The position numbers and the translations under genes are program-made. The notes under the pieces are model-generated. The model did not search any database and was not told the DNA's origin. It saw nothing but the letters and a program-made list of their open reading frames with translations. This document shows positions 1 to 8,004 of a stretch of DNA of 64,000 bases, piece by piece. The DNA lies in contig CANMIP010000001.1 of NCBI GenBank assembly GCA_947497945.1, positions 1-64,000 on the forward strand, in the 5' to 3' direction. The DNA is from an uncultured Tropicimonas sp. (GTDB lineage: Bacteria > Pseudomonadota > Alphaproteobacteria > Rhodobacterales > Rhodobacteraceae). Position 1 is the first letter of the stretch, and each line of letters starts with the position of its first letter.

Positions 1-1
1 T

Positions 2-379
2 CTTTCGCATGCGTCTGCTCCTGCAAAGGTTGGGCAGACTCTACATCACGGTGAGGGACTTTCCGGGGGGCAGGTCAGTTTCAACACACCTGAAACTTGG
101 AAGCCAAGGTGCGCACGAGGCGAGGCGTTGGGGAAACAGGCAACGGCCCGTCTTTCACAGCTTGTTCGAACGGCGGATACTGCGGAGGTTGAGTTTGTTC
201 CCTGTGCTTGCAAGCTAGGAACTCAAGGAACGAAGAACTGTAACTTTGGCCGCGCCTGTGCCTATCTTCGGATTGATGGAACGGACGTCGGGAAGACATT
301 GATTGCCGAAGGTTTGGCGGCACGGTTTGTCTGTGGTCGGACATCGTGTCCACGATTGCCCCGCCCTTGGTGCCCGTAG
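2..379 (+). CDS. Thermonuclease (SNase)-like protein, C-terminal part
   Basis: This frame is open from the window edge to the TAG at 377. The readable part has a TPE motif (FNTPETWKPRC), then a CARGEALGKQATARL stretch, and ends in a Cys-rich tail (CGRTSCPRLPRPWC). That layout is typical of small staphylococcal-nuclease-like proteins of alphaproteobacteria. The start lies upstream or is unclear. The residues before FNTPE do not show the usual DGDT motif in this frame. A run of six G at 64-69 lies where a one-base shift would join the neighbouring +3 frame, which reads ITVRDFPGG. The gene may therefore be frameshifted or divergent. Nuclease activity is inferred from family only. Confidence 0.55.
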   Translation, partial: LSHASAPAKVGQTLHHGEGLSGGQVSFNTPETWKPRCARGEALGKQATARLSQLVRTADTAEVEFVPCACKLGTQGTKNCNFGRACAYLRIDGTDVGKTLIAEGLAARFVCGRTSCPRLPRPWCP

Positions 380-452
380 ATGCTCAATCAAGGCAAGCTC
401 GCCTCAAGGGGCCGGCACCGCGACCATTCCCGTAGCAAGAACGGAGGTTCTT

Positions 453-713
453 ATGTCCCATGCACAGGCACTGAAGGCCCTCGAACTCCTGAAAGTTGGC
501 AACTTTTTGGCTGGTAGCCAGATGGAGGCAGCACACGAAATTTGCCAATCGTACGAAGGCCAATCCTTGTTCGATTGGGTCCACGCTCTTGTTCACAGGA
601 TAGAAGGCGATGATTGGAATGCCGACTATTGGTATCAGAGAGCGGGCAAATCACGTCATCCGGGTACAATCGAGGAAGAGTGGGAGTCCATTCGCTCTAC
701 GATTGAAGGTTGA
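453..713 (+). CDS. Small conserved hypothetical protein (86 aa)
   Basis: The ATG at 453 is preceded by a good ribosome site (GGAGG at 443-447), which makes it better than the upstream in-frame TTG at 303. The 86-residue product is soluble, has no signal peptide or membrane segment, and is rich in aromatic and charged residues. It has a conserved-looking central stretch (HALVHRIEGDDWNADYWYQRAG) that resembles the helical end of small alphaproteobacterial proteins of unknown role. No function is assigned. It lies between the nuclease-like gene and a tRNA gene read from the other strand. Confidence 0.6.
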   Translation: MSHAQALKALELLKVGNFLAGSQMEAAHEICQSYEGQSLFDWVHALVHRIEGDDWNADYWYQRAGKSRHPGTIEEEWESIRSTIEG

Positions 714-861
714 GCCAGCCCGCACGTCTCGGCAGTTCAAACTACGACAAATTAGAGCCAGTTTCCGGGTCATTCCAATACAAAATGGCGGCCTTAATGG
801 GGGACGGAAACCAAACAACACCCATTAATACTATGATTTAATTTATAATTCTTCATTAAAC

Positions 862-951
862 TGGCGGAGGCGGTGGGATTCGAACCCACGGTACGCTTTC
901 ACGCACGCCGGTTTTCAAGACCGGTGCATTCGACCACTCTGCCACACCTCC
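862..951 (-). tRNA. tRNA-Ser (anticodon TGA)
   Basis: Read on the minus strand, this 90-nt gene starts GGAGGTG, which pairs with CGCCTCC at the 3' end, followed by the discriminator G and an encoded CCA. The anticodon stem CCGGT/ACCGG encloses the loop CTTGAAA, so the anticodon is TGA. A long variable arm (about 20 nt between the anticodon and T arms) and a T loop GTTCGAAT confirm a class II serine tRNA. Confidence 0.97.
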
Positions 952-1148
952 GTCCGGAGAAGATGCCATAGCCCCTTCATTCTGATTCTGGAACCCATTC
1001 GACACGCTAGGAAGGCCGAATGTTGCCAATGATTCGCTCAGGACTTTTCCCAAGCCCGCCTAGTATGTATAACTAGAGCAAAGCGGCCGGATACGGGCAG
1101 TCGAGCGGCCGTCAAAGCGTGAAAAAACACGCGGATCAAGGGGCGAAA

Positions 1149-2366
1149 ATGGGCGGCTACAGGCAGATTCTCTTTACCAGCGCGTCAGTGCTGACGCTTT
1201 CTCTCTCCGGATGCATGGAAGGATCCGACGGCGCGGGCGATGCGGCCGGCGATGCGACGGCCTTTTCCGAACGACCGGCAGCCAGCCGGCTGGTCGAGCG
1301 CGACGTCGAGGCGCCGGAGGTGTTCCAGACCAATGACAAGGGGCTCTGGGACGGGCGCCCGTCGCTGGGCGGCGTCTGGGTGGCCTATTCCGAGGTGACC
1401 GATCCGGAACGCGTGATCATCCGCAACGTTGATAACGGGAAATTCGTCATCGGCGCGTTGTTCAAGCGGGAACGGGAACATCCCGGACCGAAGATCCAGG
1501 TGTCCTCGGACGCAGCAGCCGCACTCGGTATGCTCGCCGGCGCGCCGACCTCGCTCAATGTCACGGCCCTGCGCCGGGAAGAGCCGGCGCCGGCGACCGA
1601 GGCGCCAGCCGAAGCCGTTTCCGAAACCGACGGGACCGAAGTCGCCGAAGATGCAACGATTGCCAGCGCCGCTGCCGCCATCGATCGGGCAGAGACCGGT
1701 GACACCGCGGATGCCATTGCCGAGGCCGCAACAGACGCGACCGGAGAGGCAATTGCCACCGAAGCGCCCAAGCGCGGGTGGAACCCGTTCAAACGCAAAG
1801 CACCGGCAGACACGGACGCCGTGGCCGAGATTGCAGAAGCGACGGCAGCCACGAGCGCCGCAGGCGAAGCGGCGGCAACCGCTGTGGCCGAAGAGGTCGC
1901 CTCTGCCGCGTCCGACGTTCTTGTCGTCGAGCCGGAACCCAAGAAGAAACGGGGCTGGAACCCGTTCAAGCGCAAGGGCCGGGAGGTTGTGACACCGGCT
2001 TCGGCGACCGCCACGGCCGACACCGCCGCGCTTGCCGCGGGCGCGATCACCGCGCAGTCGCTTGCCCCCGCGCCACGCGTCATTGCCGATGAACCGGCCG
2101 CGGCGCCCGAAGCGCGCCAGACCGTCTCCCGGCTCGACAAGCCCTATGTGCAGATCGGCATCTTCTCCGTCGAGGACAACGCCAACAACACGGCCACCTC
2201 TCTGCGCCAGAACGGTGTCGTTCCGCAGGTCTACGAGCAGGAAAGCTCCGGCAAGACCTTCTGGCGGGTTGTCGCCGGCCCCGTGAACACCAAGGTGGAC
2301 CGCGCGGCGCTGGTCAAGAAGGTGAAAGGGATGGGCTTCGAGGATGCCTACCCGGTAGGCGGCTGA
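1149..2366 (+). CDS. SPOR-domain lipoprotein
   Basis: The product is 405 aa. I start it at ATG 1149, preceded by AAGGGGCG, rather than the GTG at 1119, because this puts a short basic N-terminus directly before the hydrophobic signal segment and lipobox (LSLSGC, lipidated Cys near residue 22). The middle (about 120-310) is a long low-complexity Ala/Glu/Thr linker that holds two copies of the basic-aromatic motif RGWNPFKRK. The last 75 residues (from about YVQIGIFSVEDNA) form a SPOR domain, which binds denuded septal peptidoglycan. It is probably an outer-membrane-anchored cell-division or cell-wall protein. It directly precedes dacA, another cell-wall gene, in an order common in Rhodobacterales. 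Confidence 0.85.
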   Translation: MGGYRQILFTSASVLTLSLSGCMEGSDGAGDAAGDATAFSERPAASRLVERDVEAPEVFQTNDKGLWDGRPSLGGVWVAYSEVTDPERVIIRNVDNGKFVIGALFKREREHPGPKIQVSSDAAAALGMLAGAPTSLNVTALRREEPAPATEAPAEAVSETDGTEVAEDATIASAAAAIDRAETGDTADAIAEAATDATGEAIATEAPKRGWNPFKRKAPADTDAVAEIAEATAATSAAGEAAATAVAEEVASAASDVLVVEPEPKKKRGWNPFKRKGREVVTPASATATADTAALAAGAITAQSLAPAPRVIADEPAAAPEARQTVSRLDKPYVQIGIFSVEDNANNTATSLRQNGVVPQVYEQESSGKTFWRVVAGPVNTKVDRAALVKKVKGMGFEDAYPVGG

Positions 2367-2385
2367 CCGTCGCCCTACGCAGGAT

Positions 2386-2435
2386 TGTGCCGAGTTGCGC
2401 GCCCGCGCGCCCCACGAACCGCTGCGCTCGGCACA
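2386..2435 (+). terminator. Nested inverted repeat between SPOR gene and dacA
   Basis: A perfect 9-bp stem (TGTGCCGAG at 2386-2394 with CTCGGCACA at 2427-2435) encloses a second GC stem (GCGCGC at 2397-2402 and 2405-2410). It lies 20 nt after the SPOR stop codon. No T run follows, so termination is only a guess; a processing or attenuation hairpin is equally possible. Confidence 0.35.
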
Positions 2436-2477
2436 TGACACTTCAACGCCTGACCGAAACGCTCTAGAGATGCGGCC

Positions 2478-3635
2478 ATGATGCGAAAGATTTCCGCCCT
2501 GCTGATTCTGGCCGCCTGCTTTGTCGCCTCCACGGCGCAGGCCGCCTTCGAAACACGCGCCACCGCTGCCTGGATCCTGGACCAGACGACTGGCACCGTT
2601 CTGCTGTCGAAAGACGCGCAGAAACCGCTGCCACCGGCCTCCATGTCCAAGCTGATGACGCTGAACATGCTTTTCGAGGCGCTGCGCGATGGGCGCGTGT
2701 CGCTCGAAACGAAATTCTCGGTCTCCGACAAGGCCTCGAGCATGGGCGGCTCGTCCATGTTCCTGACGCCCAAGGATCGCCCCACGGTGGAGGATCTCAT
2801 CAAGGGGATCATCGTGCAGTCGGGCAATGATGCCTGCGTCGTGGTCGCCGAGGGACTGGCCGGAACGGAGGAAGGCTTCGCCCGGCTGATGAACGAACGC
2901 GGCCGCGCCATCGGGCTGCGCAACTCGACCTTCGCCAATGCCTCGGGCTGGCCTCATCCGAACCATCGCATGTCGATGGAGGATCTCGGCCTGCTGGCAA
3001 GCCGGATGATTTCGGAATTCCCAGAGTATTACGGCTATTTCGCCATGCCGAGCTTCGAGTTCGACGGGCGCGTCCCCTCGAACCACCGCAACCGCAACCC
3101 GCTGCTCAATCTCGGCATCGGCGCGGACGGGCTGAAGACCGGTCACACATCCGAGGCCGGCTACGGCCTCGTCGGTTCCGCCGTGCAGGGCGATCGTCGC
3201 ATCGTCTTCGTCATCAGCGGGCTCGACAGCGAGATTGCCCGCGCCGAGGAGGCCGAGCGAGTCGTCAACTGGGCCTTCCGCCAGTTCGTGCAGAAGACCG
3301 TCGCCGAAAAGGGCACACGGCTCGCCTCTGTACCGGTCTGGATGGGCTCGGAGCGGCAGGTCGGGATGATCTTGCCGGAAGATCTGGAGCTGCTGGTGCC
3401 CGCTGTGGTGCGTGGCGAAATCGAGGCGGAAATCACCTATGAAACGCCGCTGCGCGCGCCCATCGCCGAAGGCCAGCAGATTGGCACGTTGATCGTGGAC
3501 CTGCCCGATCTCGAAAGCCAGGAACTGCCGCTGACCGCCGAAATCGCCGTCGCCAAGGGAGGTTTCCTGCCGCGCATGCGGACCGCTGCCTTCGTCCTGT
3601 TCGAGCGGTTGACCGGCTCGGCCGAAGGGCTCTGA
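2478..3635 (+). CDS. dacA: D-alanyl-D-alanine carboxypeptidase (PBP5/6 family)
   Basis: A 385-aa periplasmic penicillin-binding protein that removes the terminal D-Ala from peptidoglycan pentapeptides. A signal peptide (about residues 1-22, ending AQA) precedes the S11 peptidase domain. All three active-site motifs are present: SMSK at 55-58, SGN at 115-117 and KTG at 220-222. A C-terminal beta domain follows (about 280-370), then a short hydrophobic/amphipathic end that fits membrane anchoring. The stop overlaps the tmk start by one base, so the two are cotranscribed. Confidence 0.95.
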   Translation: MMRKISALLILAACFVASTAQAAFETRATAAWILDQTTGTVLLSKDAQKPLPPASMSKLMTLNMLFEALRDGRVSLETKFSVSDKASSMGGSSMFLTPKDRPTVEDLIKGIIVQSGNDACVVVAEGLAGTEEGFARLMNERGRAIGLRNSTFANASGWPHPNHRMSMEDLGLLASRMISEFPEYYGYFAMPSFEFDGRVPSNHRNRNPLLNLGIGADGLKTGHTSEAGYGLVGSAVQGDRRIVFVISGLDSEIARAEEAERVVNWAFRQFVQKTVAEKGTRLASVPVWMGSERQVGMILPEDLELLVPAVVRGEIEAEITYETPLRAPIAEGQQIGTLIVDLPDLESQELPLTAEIAVAKGGFLPRMRTAAFVLFERLTGSAEGL

Positions 3636-4294
3636 TGTCCAGCAATCGCGGGATCTTCATCACATTCGAAGGAATCGACGGCTCCGGCAAGTCGACCCAG
3701 GCCCGGCGGCTGGCCGAGGCGCTGCGCGATGCGGGTCACGCGGTCGTTCTCACGCGCGAGCCCGGCGGCTCGGAAGGCGCCGAACAGATCCGGGCGCTGG
3801 TGCTGGAAGGGGACCCGGAGCGCTGGTCGCCCGAAACAGAGATCCTTCTCTTCACCGCCGCGCGCCGCGACCATCTCGAAAAGCGCATCTGGCCCGCGCT
3901 CGAAGCCGGGCAGATCGTGATTTCGGATCGCTTCGCGGACAGTACCCGGATGTACCAGGGCCTGAGCCGCGGCAACCGGAAAGCACAGGTCGACGGCTTG
4001 CACGCGATGATGATCGGCACCGAGCCGGACGTGACCTTCCTGATCGACATGGACCCGGGCACCGGGCTGGCGCGCGCCAAGGGACGGCAGGGCACGGAAG
4101 AACGGTTCGAAGATTTCGGCGAGGGGCTGCAGCGGCAGATGCGCGACGGCTTCCTTGAGCTGGCCGCCGCGCAGACGGAGCGGTTCATCGTGATCGACGG
4201 CGCACGGCCGATGGACGTGGTTGCGGCCGATGTGCTGGCCGCCGCGCTGGACCGCCTGCCAGAACCGGCGGAGAGCTCCGCCGAGGCCGGATGA
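3635..4294 (+). CDS. tmk: Thymidylate kinase (dTMP kinase)
   Basis: A 219-aa cytosolic enzyme that phosphorylates dTMP to dTDP with ATP. The P-loop GIDGSGKST is at residues 13-21, the DR-F motif (SDRFADST) sits near 98, and the REPGG motif near 45 binds dTMP. Its length is normal for the family. It overlaps dacA by one base and holB by four (ATGA). The tmk-holB-tatD order is widely conserved in bacteria. Confidence 0.97.
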   Translation: MSSNRGIFITFEGIDGSGKSTQARRLAEALRDAGHAVVLTREPGGSEGAEQIRALVLEGDPERWSPETEILLFTAARRDHLEKRIWPALEAGQIVISDRFADSTRMYQGLSRGNRKAQVDGLHAMMIGTEPDVTFLIDMDPGTGLARAKGRQGTEERFEDFGEGLQRQMRDGFLELAAAQTERFIVIDGARPMDVVAADVLAAALDRLPEPAESSAEAG

Positions 4295-5430
4295 CCGATC
4301 CCGACGACATTCCCCAGGCCGACCGGCTAGAAGGCGCCTCGCATCCCCGCGACGCAATCGCGCTGATCGGGCAGGCGGCAGCGGAAAAGGCCTTCCTCGA
4401 CGCATATACCTCGGATCGTCTGCACCATGCCTGGCTGATCACCGGACCGCGCGGCGTTGGCAAGGCGACCCTGGCCTGGCGCCTGGCCCGCTTCCTGTTG
4501 GCAACGCCGCCGGCCAGCGATGACGGGCTCTTCGGCGCCCCACCGCCGCCGGAGACGCTCGATATCGACCCCGAACACCCGGTGGCCCGCCGCATGCGTG
4601 CGCTCTCTGAGCCCGGCCTATTCCTGCTTCGTCGCCCCTGGGACGAGAAGGCAAAGCGGCTGAAGCGGGAGATCACGGTAGACGAGGCGCGCAAACTCAA
4701 GGGTTTCTTCGCCATGTCGGCCACCGATGGCGGGCATCGCGCCGTGATCGTCGATTCCGCGGACGAGATGAACCCCTCTGCTGCCAATGCCGTGCTGAAA
4801 CTGCTCGAAGAGCCCCCTGCCCGCACGACGCTCTTTCTCATCAGCCACCAGCCCTCGCGCCTGCTGCCGACGATCCGCTCCCGCTGCCGGACCCTGCGCT
4901 GCCATCCGCTCTCACCCGAAGAGATGACACGTGCGCTCGAAGCCGCCGGGGCGGAGTTGCCCGAGCAGGCGGATGCGCTGACAGCGCTGGCCGATGGCTC
5001 GGTCGGCGCCGCTTTCACGCTCTTGAGCGGCTCGGGGCTGCGATTCTACACTGCGTTGATCCGCCTGTTCGAGGGCGCGCCCAATATCGACCGCGAGTTG
5101 GCCCTCGGTTTCGCCGAGATGGCCGGCAGCCGCTCTGGCGACGCCACAGCCGACCAGGCGCTGGAAATGCTCGACCTGTTCCTGACACGGCTCGCACGCA
5201 CCGGCGCGCTTGGCCCGCCCGAGCCGCAGGCCGCCGCCGGCGAAGCTGCGCTGCTGTCCCGGCTCTGCCCGGACGTCGCCGCGGCGCGCCATTGGGCGAC
5301 GCTTCAACAGGCGATTGGCGAACGCGCCCGCCACGGGCTGGCGGTCAACCTTGACCCCGCCGCGTTGCTGCTTGATACCGTGCTCAAGATCAATGCGGGC
5401 GCCGGAGAGGTTCTGCCCGCGCCAGCCTGA
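4291..5430 (+). CDS. holB: DNA polymerase III subunit delta'
   Basis: A 379-aa clamp-loader subunit of the replicative polymerase. The AAA+ fold starts with a P-loop-like GPRGVGKAT (52-60). It continues with the sensor region containing the conserved phrase NAVLKLLEEPP near 170 and the SRC motif (IRSRC) near 200, which provides the arginine finger of clamp-loader subunits. The Cys zinc module typical of gamma subunits is not obvious, which fits delta'. It overlaps tmk by four bases and is followed 12 nt later by tatD. Confidence 0.93.
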   Translation: MTDPDDIPQADRLEGASHPRDAIALIGQAAAEKAFLDAYTSDRLHHAWLITGPRGVGKATLAWRLARFLLATPPASDDGLFGAPPPPETLDIDPEHPVARRMRALSEPGLFLLRRPWDEKAKRLKREITVDEARKLKGFFAMSATDGGHRAVIVDSADEMNPSAANAVLKLLEEPPARTTLFLISHQPSRLLPTIRSRCRTLRCHPLSPEEMTRALEAAGAELPEQADALTALADGSVGAAFTLLSGSGLRFYTALIRLFEGAPNIDRELALGFAEMAGSRSGDATADQALEMLDLFLTRLARTGALGPPEPQAAAGEAALLSRLCPDVAAARHWATLQQAIGERARHGLAVNLDPAALLLDTVLKINAGAGEVLPAPA

Positions 5431-5442
5431 GCCGAGCAGCAA

Positions 5443-6246
5443 ATGTCCCAACCGCAGATCGTCGACAGCCATTGTCACCTGGATTTCTCGGATTTCGATG
5501 GCCAGCACGCCGAAATTGTCGCCCGCGCCGCCGAGGCCGGCGTGACCCGCATGGTCACGATCTGCACGAGGCTGCGCCTCGAGCCGCAGGTCCGCGCGCT
5601 TGCCGAGACCTACGCACCGGTCTTCTACGCCGCCGGAACCCATCCGATGAGCGCCGCCGAAGAGCCGCTGGCGACGGTGGAAGAGCTTGTCGCACTGGCA
5701 AAACACCCGAAATTCGTTGGAATCGGCGAAACCGGGCTCGATTATCACTACACCGCCGAGAGCAAGCAGGTGCAGCAGGAGAGCCTGCGCATCCATATCG
5801 AGGCCGCGCGCCAGACCGGGCTGCCGCTGATCATCCATGCCCGCGATGCCGATGACGACATGGCCCGCATCCTCTCCGAGGAGCACGCCGCCGGCGCCTA
5901 TTCCTGCGTCATGCATTGCTTCAGTTCGACCGCCGCGCTGGCCGAAGCGGCGCTCGGCCTCGGCTTCTACCTCTCGATGTCCGGCATTGCCGCCTTCCCC
6001 CGCAGCCAGGAACTCCGCGACATCTTCGCCGCCGCGCCGCTGGACCGGATCCTCGTCGAAACCGACTCGCCCTATCTCGCGCCGCCGCCCCATCGCGGCA
6101 AGCGCAACGAGCCGGCCTATACCGCCCACACCGCCCGCAAGGGCGCCGAGGTGTTCGGCCTGCCTTACGAAGATTTCGCCGCCGCGACCTCCGCCAATTT
6201 CGACCGCCTCTTCGCCAAGGCCGCCGCCTGGGAACTGGCCGCCTGA
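5443..6246 (+). CDS. tatD: TatD-family metal-dependent DNase
   Basis: A 267-aa TIM-barrel hydrolase of the TatD/YcfH family. Metal-binding motifs are in the expected order: SHCHLD (9-14), GETGLDYHY near 97, IHARDAD near 130, MHCFSS near 157 and VETDSPYLAPPPHRGKRNEP near 205. The family members characterised are 3'-5' exonucleases or D-amino-acyl hydrolases in DNA quality control; the substrate here is unknown. The stop overlaps the start of the next gene by one base. Confidence 0.92.
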   Translation: MSQPQIVDSHCHLDFSDFDGQHAEIVARAAEAGVTRMVTICTRLRLEPQVRALAETYAPVFYAAGTHPMSAAEEPLATVEELVALAKHPKFVGIGETGLDYHYTAESKQVQQESLRIHIEAARQTGLPLIIHARDADDDMARILSEEHAAGAYSCVMHCFSSTAALAEAALGLGFYLSMSGIAAFPRSQELRDIFAAAPLDRILVETDSPYLAPPPHRGKRNEPAYTAHTARKGAEVFGLPYEDFAAATSANFDRLFAKAAAWELAA

Positions 6247-7043
6247 TGGCCGAGATGCGCTTCACGATCCTCGGCTGCGGCTCGTCTGGCGGGGTGCCGC
6301 GTGTCGGCGGGCTCTGGGGCGCCTGCGATCCGGAGAACCCGAAGAATTCCCGCCAGCGCTGCTCGCTGCTGATCGAGAAGCTCGATGGCGACAAGGCGAC
6401 CCGTGTCCTCATCGACACCTCCCCCGACCTGCGCAACCAGATGCTCACCGCCGGCGTCGGCGAAGTGGACGCGGTCGTCTATACCCATGACCACGCGGAC
6501 CACACCCATGGCATCGACGACCTGCGGATGATCGTCTTCGTCCGCCGCGCACGCCTGCCCGTCTGGGCCAATCCCTCGACCCAAAAGGGGCTGATCGGCC
6601 GCTTCGGCTATGCCTTCGTGCAGCCCGAGGGCTCGGATTATCCGCCGATCCTCGACCTGCACACGATTGACGGCCCGGTCACCATCTCCGGTGCCGCCGG
6701 CGACATCACGCTTGACCCGCTGGAGGTCCAGCACGGCAATATCCGCGCGCTCGGCTTTCGCATTGCGGATCTCGTCTACATGCCCGATGTCAACGAGATC
6801 CCCGAATCCGTCTGGCCGAAGCTCGAAGGGGTCGATTGCTGGATCCTCGACGCCCTGCGCTACACCCCGCATCCGAGCCACGCCCATCTCGACCTCTCGC
6901 TGGACTGGATCGCCCGCGCTGCGCCCCGCCGTGCCGTGGTGACCAATCTCCATATCGACATGGATTACGAAGAGGTCGCCGCCGCCACCCCCGACCACGT
7001 CACCCCCGCCTATGACGGGATGACCATCAGCTACCGGGTCTGA
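6246..7043 (+). CDS. MBL-fold metallohydrolase (PhnP-like)
   Basis: A 265-aa metallo-beta-lactamase-fold protein. The N-terminal GCGSSGGVPRVGG and the metal motif THDHADHTHGIDDLR (around residue 80) are those of the PhnP/tRNase Z-like phosphodiesterase branch. Further ligands sit in HGN (about residue 160) and LHIDMDYEE near the end. It begins at the ATG that overlaps the tatD stop, and this tatD-MBL pairing is common in alphaproteobacteria. The likely activity is a cyclic phosphodiesterase; no phosphonate genes are nearby, so a phosphonate role is not supported. Confidence 0.88.
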   Translation: MAEMRFTILGCGSSGGVPRVGGLWGACDPENPKNSRQRCSLLIEKLDGDKATRVLIDTSPDLRNQMLTAGVGEVDAVVYTHDHADHTHGIDDLRMIVFVRRARLPVWANPSTQKGLIGRFGYAFVQPEGSDYPPILDLHTIDGPVTISGAAGDITLDPLEVQHGNIRALGFRIADLVYMPDVNEIPESVWPKLEGVDCWILDALRYTPHPSHAHLDLSLDWIARAAPRRAVVTNLHIDMDYEEVAAATPDHVTPAYDGMTISYRV

Positions 7044-7047
7044 TGCG

Positions 7048-7980
7048 ATGCTGAACCTCCTTGCCGTCATCCTCCCCGTCTTCCTCGTGGTTGGTTTCGG
7101 CTATGTGGCAGTACAGCAGAAGCTCTTCCCGAGCAGTGGTGTCGACGGGGTCATGCTCTTCGCGCAAGGGTTCGCCCTGCCCGCCCTGCTCTTCCGGGCC
7201 ATGTCGACGCTGGACCTCTCGACCCTGACCATCGACCTTTTCCTGAGCTATTACGGCGGCGCGACGGTCGCGTTCCTCGTGATCATGGCCGGAGCGAGGC
7301 TATTCTTCCGCCGCCCCTGGGAGGACACGATCGCCATCGGCTTCTGCGCGCTCTTCGCCAATGGCCTCCTGCTCGGGGTTCCCGTGACCCAGCAGGCTTT
7401 CGGCCAGGAAGCCACGATCACGAATTTCGCGATCATCTCGGTCAACTCGATCTATTGCTACGGGATCGGCATCACGCTGATGGAGGTCACCCGCGCCCAC
7501 AAGACCGGCGCCAGTCTCGCCGAACTGCCCGGCAAGGTGCTGAAGGGGATGTTCTCCAACAATCTCATCATCGGCATCCTGCTTGGCCTCGCCGTCAATG
7601 TCACCGGCCTGCCGCTGCCCGAGTTCCTCACCGACGCTCTGGACCTGATGTCCCGTGCCGCGCTGCCGGCCGCGCTGTTCGGCCTCGGCGGCGTGCTGTG
7701 CAATTACCGCCCCGAGGGCGATTTCCGCACCATCGCCTGGATCGTGTCCGGCTCCCTGCTCCTGCACCCCTCGGTGACCTGGCTGATCGGCTCTTCGCTG
7801 GCCTTGCCGGTGGACGGGTTCCGCTCCTCCATGGTCATGGCGGCGATGGCGCCCGGGGTGAACGCCTATATCTTCGCCAATATCTACGGTGTCGCCAAAC
7901 GGGTCGTGGCCTCATCCGTCCTCATCGGAACCGCGGTCTCGCTGATCACGAGCTGGTTCTGGCTGGCGATGCTGCACTGA
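7048..7980 (+). CDS. AEC-family transporter (auxin efflux carrier type)
   Basis: A 310-aa inner-membrane protein with about ten hydrophobic segments in two five-helix halves, opening LLAVILPVFLVVGFGYVAV and ending SLITSWFWLAMLH. Families of this type export or import malate, malonate or other organic anions. The substrate cannot be told from sequence. It starts 4 nt after the MBL gene, so it is probably the last gene of the dacA-tmk-holB-tatD-MBL run. Confidence 0.85.
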   Translation: MLNLLAVILPVFLVVGFGYVAVQQKLFPSSGVDGVMLFAQGFALPALLFRAMSTLDLSTLTIDLFLSYYGGATVAFLVIMAGARLFFRRPWEDTIAIGFCALFANGLLLGVPVTQQAFGQEATITNFAIISVNSIYCYGIGITLMEVTRAHKTGASLAELPGKVLKGMFSNNLIIGILLGLAVNVTGLPLPEFLTDALDLMSRAALPAALFGLGGVLCNYRPEGDFRTIAWIVSGSLLLHPSVTWLIGSSLALPVDGFRSSMVMAAMAPGVNAYIFANIYGVAKRVVASSVLIGTAVSLITSWFWLAMLH

Positions 7981-8004
7981 CCCCGGCGCGCGCGGCCGCG
8001 CCGG

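Noticed and set aside
1185-3146. A 653-codon minus-strand frame across the SPOR gene and dacA
   Set aside because: It spans two real genes and the gap between; Gly/Arg-rich shadow.
6246-7043. Naming the MBL-fold hydrolase phnP
   Set aside because: The fold fits but there are no phosphonate genes; family-level name only.
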